Shown here piece by piece: positions 31,167 through 32,664 of a DNA stretch of 32,664 nucleotides. Within the stretch, counting starts at the first letter, position 1, and every line of letters starts with the position of its first letter. A program made the position numbers and the translations under genes. The notes under the pieces are model-generated. The model was not told where the DNA came from. It saw only the letters and a program-made list of their open reading frames with translations, and did not search any database. This stretch comes from Syntrophaceae bacterium (GTDB taxonomy: Bacteria; Desulfobacterota; Syntrophia; Syntrophales; UBA2185), in the NCBI GenBank assembly GCA_003508565.1, contig DNUI01000085.1, positions 1 to 32,664 on the forward strand. Direction: 5' to 3'.

Positions 31167-32033
31167 TCAGCGGGCGCACTGAACATGAGAGGATATCACT
31201 TCAACACGTTCCTCTTTCTGCTCAGTTTTCATCCTGATATATCTCTTGCGTAATTCCTGCAAACTTTCTTGTTTGCCTTCCCTTGCAGATGGAGTAAGGA
31301 AGGATGAGAGCCTTTTTTCCAATTTATAAAGGTTCTGCTCTTTCCCGATTTCAATTATGCCGTCTGTCATAATACTCTGCATGAAAAGTTCTTTTTGTGT
31401 TTTTGAATATATGTTCTCCGCAATGGGGACCAACACATAATAACTCAAAACTATGCCGTACAGTGTTGATGTCAATGCGATAGGAATAGTCTTGAGAATT
31501 ATTCCCGTATCACCCACGCCATACAGCATTCCTATAAGACCTATGATACTGCCCGCCACGCCGAACGCCGGGGCTACCAATGCCGTCGTCCTGAATACTC
31601 GTTCCGAATGCTGCCGTCTTGTTTTAAAATAGTACATTTCGTTGTGAAGGATACTTCGAATTTCATCTTCACTATAGCCGTCAACAAGCAACCCGAGAGC
31701 ATTTTTCAAAAACGTTATCGTTGTAGTCTTCTCTACTTTTTCCAGTGACAACACTCCATCAGACCTTGATCTGACAGAGATATCAAGGAGGATATTAACG
31801 ATTTGATCCGGTGAATTCACAATGTCTTTTTTGTATGAATTTAAGGCAACCTTATACGCATTCTTTAGTCTTTCATAAGGATAGCTGAGAAAAGCGACTC
31901 CAATTGTTCCGGATGAAACCACCAGAAAGCTTATAAGGTTGAAATAAAATACCATTCCCCCCTCTCCATAGAAAAAACAGCCTATGAAAATTATTGTACA
32001 AATCCCAACGCCAAGCAAATTCATCCTTATCAT
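31167..32033 (-). CDS. MotA/TolQ-type stator protein
   Basis: The ATG at 32033 has GGGGA 7 bases upstream; an in-frame ATG at 32111 is inside the upstream MotB-like gene. The 288-residue protein has two N-terminal helices, a charged cytoplasmic domain and the conserved pair of helices APAFGVAGSIIGLIGMLYGVGD and PIALTSTLYGIVLSYYVLVPIAE, as in MotA. It would form the ring around the MotB-like partner, using ion flow to do work. The end carries an unusual extended charged tail (KQESLQELRKRYIRMKTEQKEER). No flagellar genes are in the window, so a gliding, pilus-like or flagellar role is open. Confidence 0.88.
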   Translation of the reverse strand: MIRMNLLGVGICTIIFIGCFFYGEGGMVFYFNLISFLVVSSGTIGVAFLSYPYERLKNAYKVALNSYKKDIVNSPDQIVNILLDISVRSRSDGVLSLEKVEKTTTITFLKNALGLLVDGYSEDEIRSILHNEMYYFKTRRQHSERVFRTTALVAPAFGVAGSIIGLIGMLYGVGDTGIILKTIPIALTSTLYGIVLSYYVLVPIAENIYSKTQKELFMQSIMTDGIIEIGKEQNLYKLEKRLSSFLTPSAREGKQESLQELRKRYIRMKTEQKEERVEVISSHVQCAR

Positions 32034-32058
32034 AATGACATCCCCTGTTATATATAAG

Positions 32059-32664
32059 TCATTCTTTATTAATAAATATTTCGACCCTTCTGTTTTTTGC
32101 TTTATTCTCAAGGCTAGTGTTTGGGAGAGCCGGCTTATACAAGGAATGACCGACTACTGTAAATCTTTCGGGCTCTATGCCTGTATCTTCTATGAGAAAT
32201 CTTGCAATAGTTACTGCCCTTATTGCCGAAAGTTCCCAGTTAGTGGGAAAAACAGAGGAATATATCGGGAATGAGTCGGTATGTCCCTCAATCCGGATAT
32301 TGGTTTTCGTTTTTCTTACAACTTCGGCAAAGTTTCTCAAGAATGTGACTGCTTCCGGTTTTATTTCTGCTTTTCCCAGATCGAAAAACAGAGAATCGCG
32401 GGCACTGACTTTTATCGAAAGATTTTTCTCAATGGCAACGGATATATTGTCAGGATTTGAATCTTTTATAAGACGCTGGCTCATCTCATTGAGGTGTTCA
32501 GGTGAAATTTCATGTATGACTTCTTGCTTTTGAATATCAACCTTCGTTACATTGGGAGCCTTGAACGCATCAGCGATGTCACGTTTTGACTGTGAATAAA
32601 TAAACAACACTGCAAACATAACAAAAACAACCATCATGATATCAGACCATGGAACTGCCCAATG
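32059..32664 (-). CDS. MotB/OmpA-domain stator protein, 5' end off the window
   Basis: The frame continues to the last base as HWAVPWSDIMMVVFVMFAVLF, so the true N-terminus lies beyond 32664. The single helix carries the ion-binding aspartate (WSDIMM), a plug/linker region follows, and the C-terminal OmpA-like peptidoglycan-binding domain shows IRIEGHTDSFP, NWELSAIRAV and NRRVEIFI. It ends 25 bases before the MotA-like gene. Gene order MotB then MotA is reversed from the usual. Together they form an ion-driven stator. Confidence 0.9.
   Translation of the reverse strand, partial: HWAVPWSDIMMVVFVMFAVLFIYSQSKRDIADAFKAPNVTKVDIQKQEVIHEISPEHLNEMSQRLIKDSNPDNISVAIEKNLSIKVSARDSLFFDLGKAEIKPEAVTFLRNFAEVVRKTKTNIRIEGHTDSFPIYSSVFPTNWELSAIRAVTIARFLIEDTGIEPERFTVVGHSLYKPALPNTSLENKAKNRRVEIFINKE

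Noticed and set aside
1..32664. CRISPR arrays, insertion sequences, tRNA/rRNA genes, phage or integrase genes.
   Set aside because: No regularly spaced repeats, transposase or integrase motifs, or RNA gene signatures were seen on either strand.

Overview
The window reads as a chromosomal stretch of an anaerobic, probably delta-proteobacterial (Desulfobacterota, Syntrophales-like) bacterium. This placement is an inference from gene content: a double-cubane-type 2-hydroxyacyl-CoA dehydratase homologue, an FdhE remnant, a probable HesB-like selenoprotein, a small SAP/Cys-rich protein, a sigma-54 activator and moderate GC. I see no rRNA, tRNA, CRISPR array, transposase or phage gene.

Layout. (1) 1-9131, mostly minus strand: a LolCDE/MacB-type ABC exporter (permease cut by the left edge), a lipoprotein trypsin-like protease, an OB-fold-like exported protein, an M16 peptidase pair (one active, one lacking the zinc motif), a CDF metal exporter, a second OB-fold-like paralogue, a ZraP/Spy-like periplasmic protein, a decayed rhodanese and a DGC-type zinc protein. 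(2) 9312-13540, minus strand: a thiol-oxidation/sulfur cluster of NifX-like protein, TSUP anion exporter, VKOR-DsbA fusion, rhodanese, a second DsbA-like protein, a SAP/Cys-rich miniprotein and a third DsbA-like protein. It lies behind a textbook sigma-54 promoter with two 18-bp palindromic upstream sites. (3) 13831-15618, plus strand: a MarR regulator and an ArsP-like permease with a Cys-pair-rich loop, each preceded by a copy of the same inverted repeat.

(4) 15685-23633, minus strand: a long ars-type unit: ArsR, ArsP-like permease, CxxC mini-thioredoxin, Acr3, Fe-S protein, HesB/IscA-like protein with an in-frame UGA (probable selenocysteine, with a bacterial SECIS-like hairpin), thioredoxin lipoprotein, CcdA, ProC-like protein and a PAS/sigma-54 activator. 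A strong sigma-70 promoter overlaps a 28-bp ArsR palindrome. The activator at the end is the obvious candidate to drive the sigma-54 cluster, which would link arsenic response to periplasmic thiol oxidation.

(5) 23720-28780, plus strand: a NifU/IscU-like scaffold and an intact double-cubane-type reductase, followed by decaying genes: its ATPase activator (frameshift plus stop), a dicluster Fe-S/CCG protein (stops, frameshift, inferred internal deletion) running into an intact VTT membrane domain, and an FdhE remnant. (6) 28865-32664: an unidentified remnant, a zinc-ribbon miniprotein, an M50 protease, a PfkB kinase and a MotA/MotB-type stator pair (MotB-like gene cut by the right edge).
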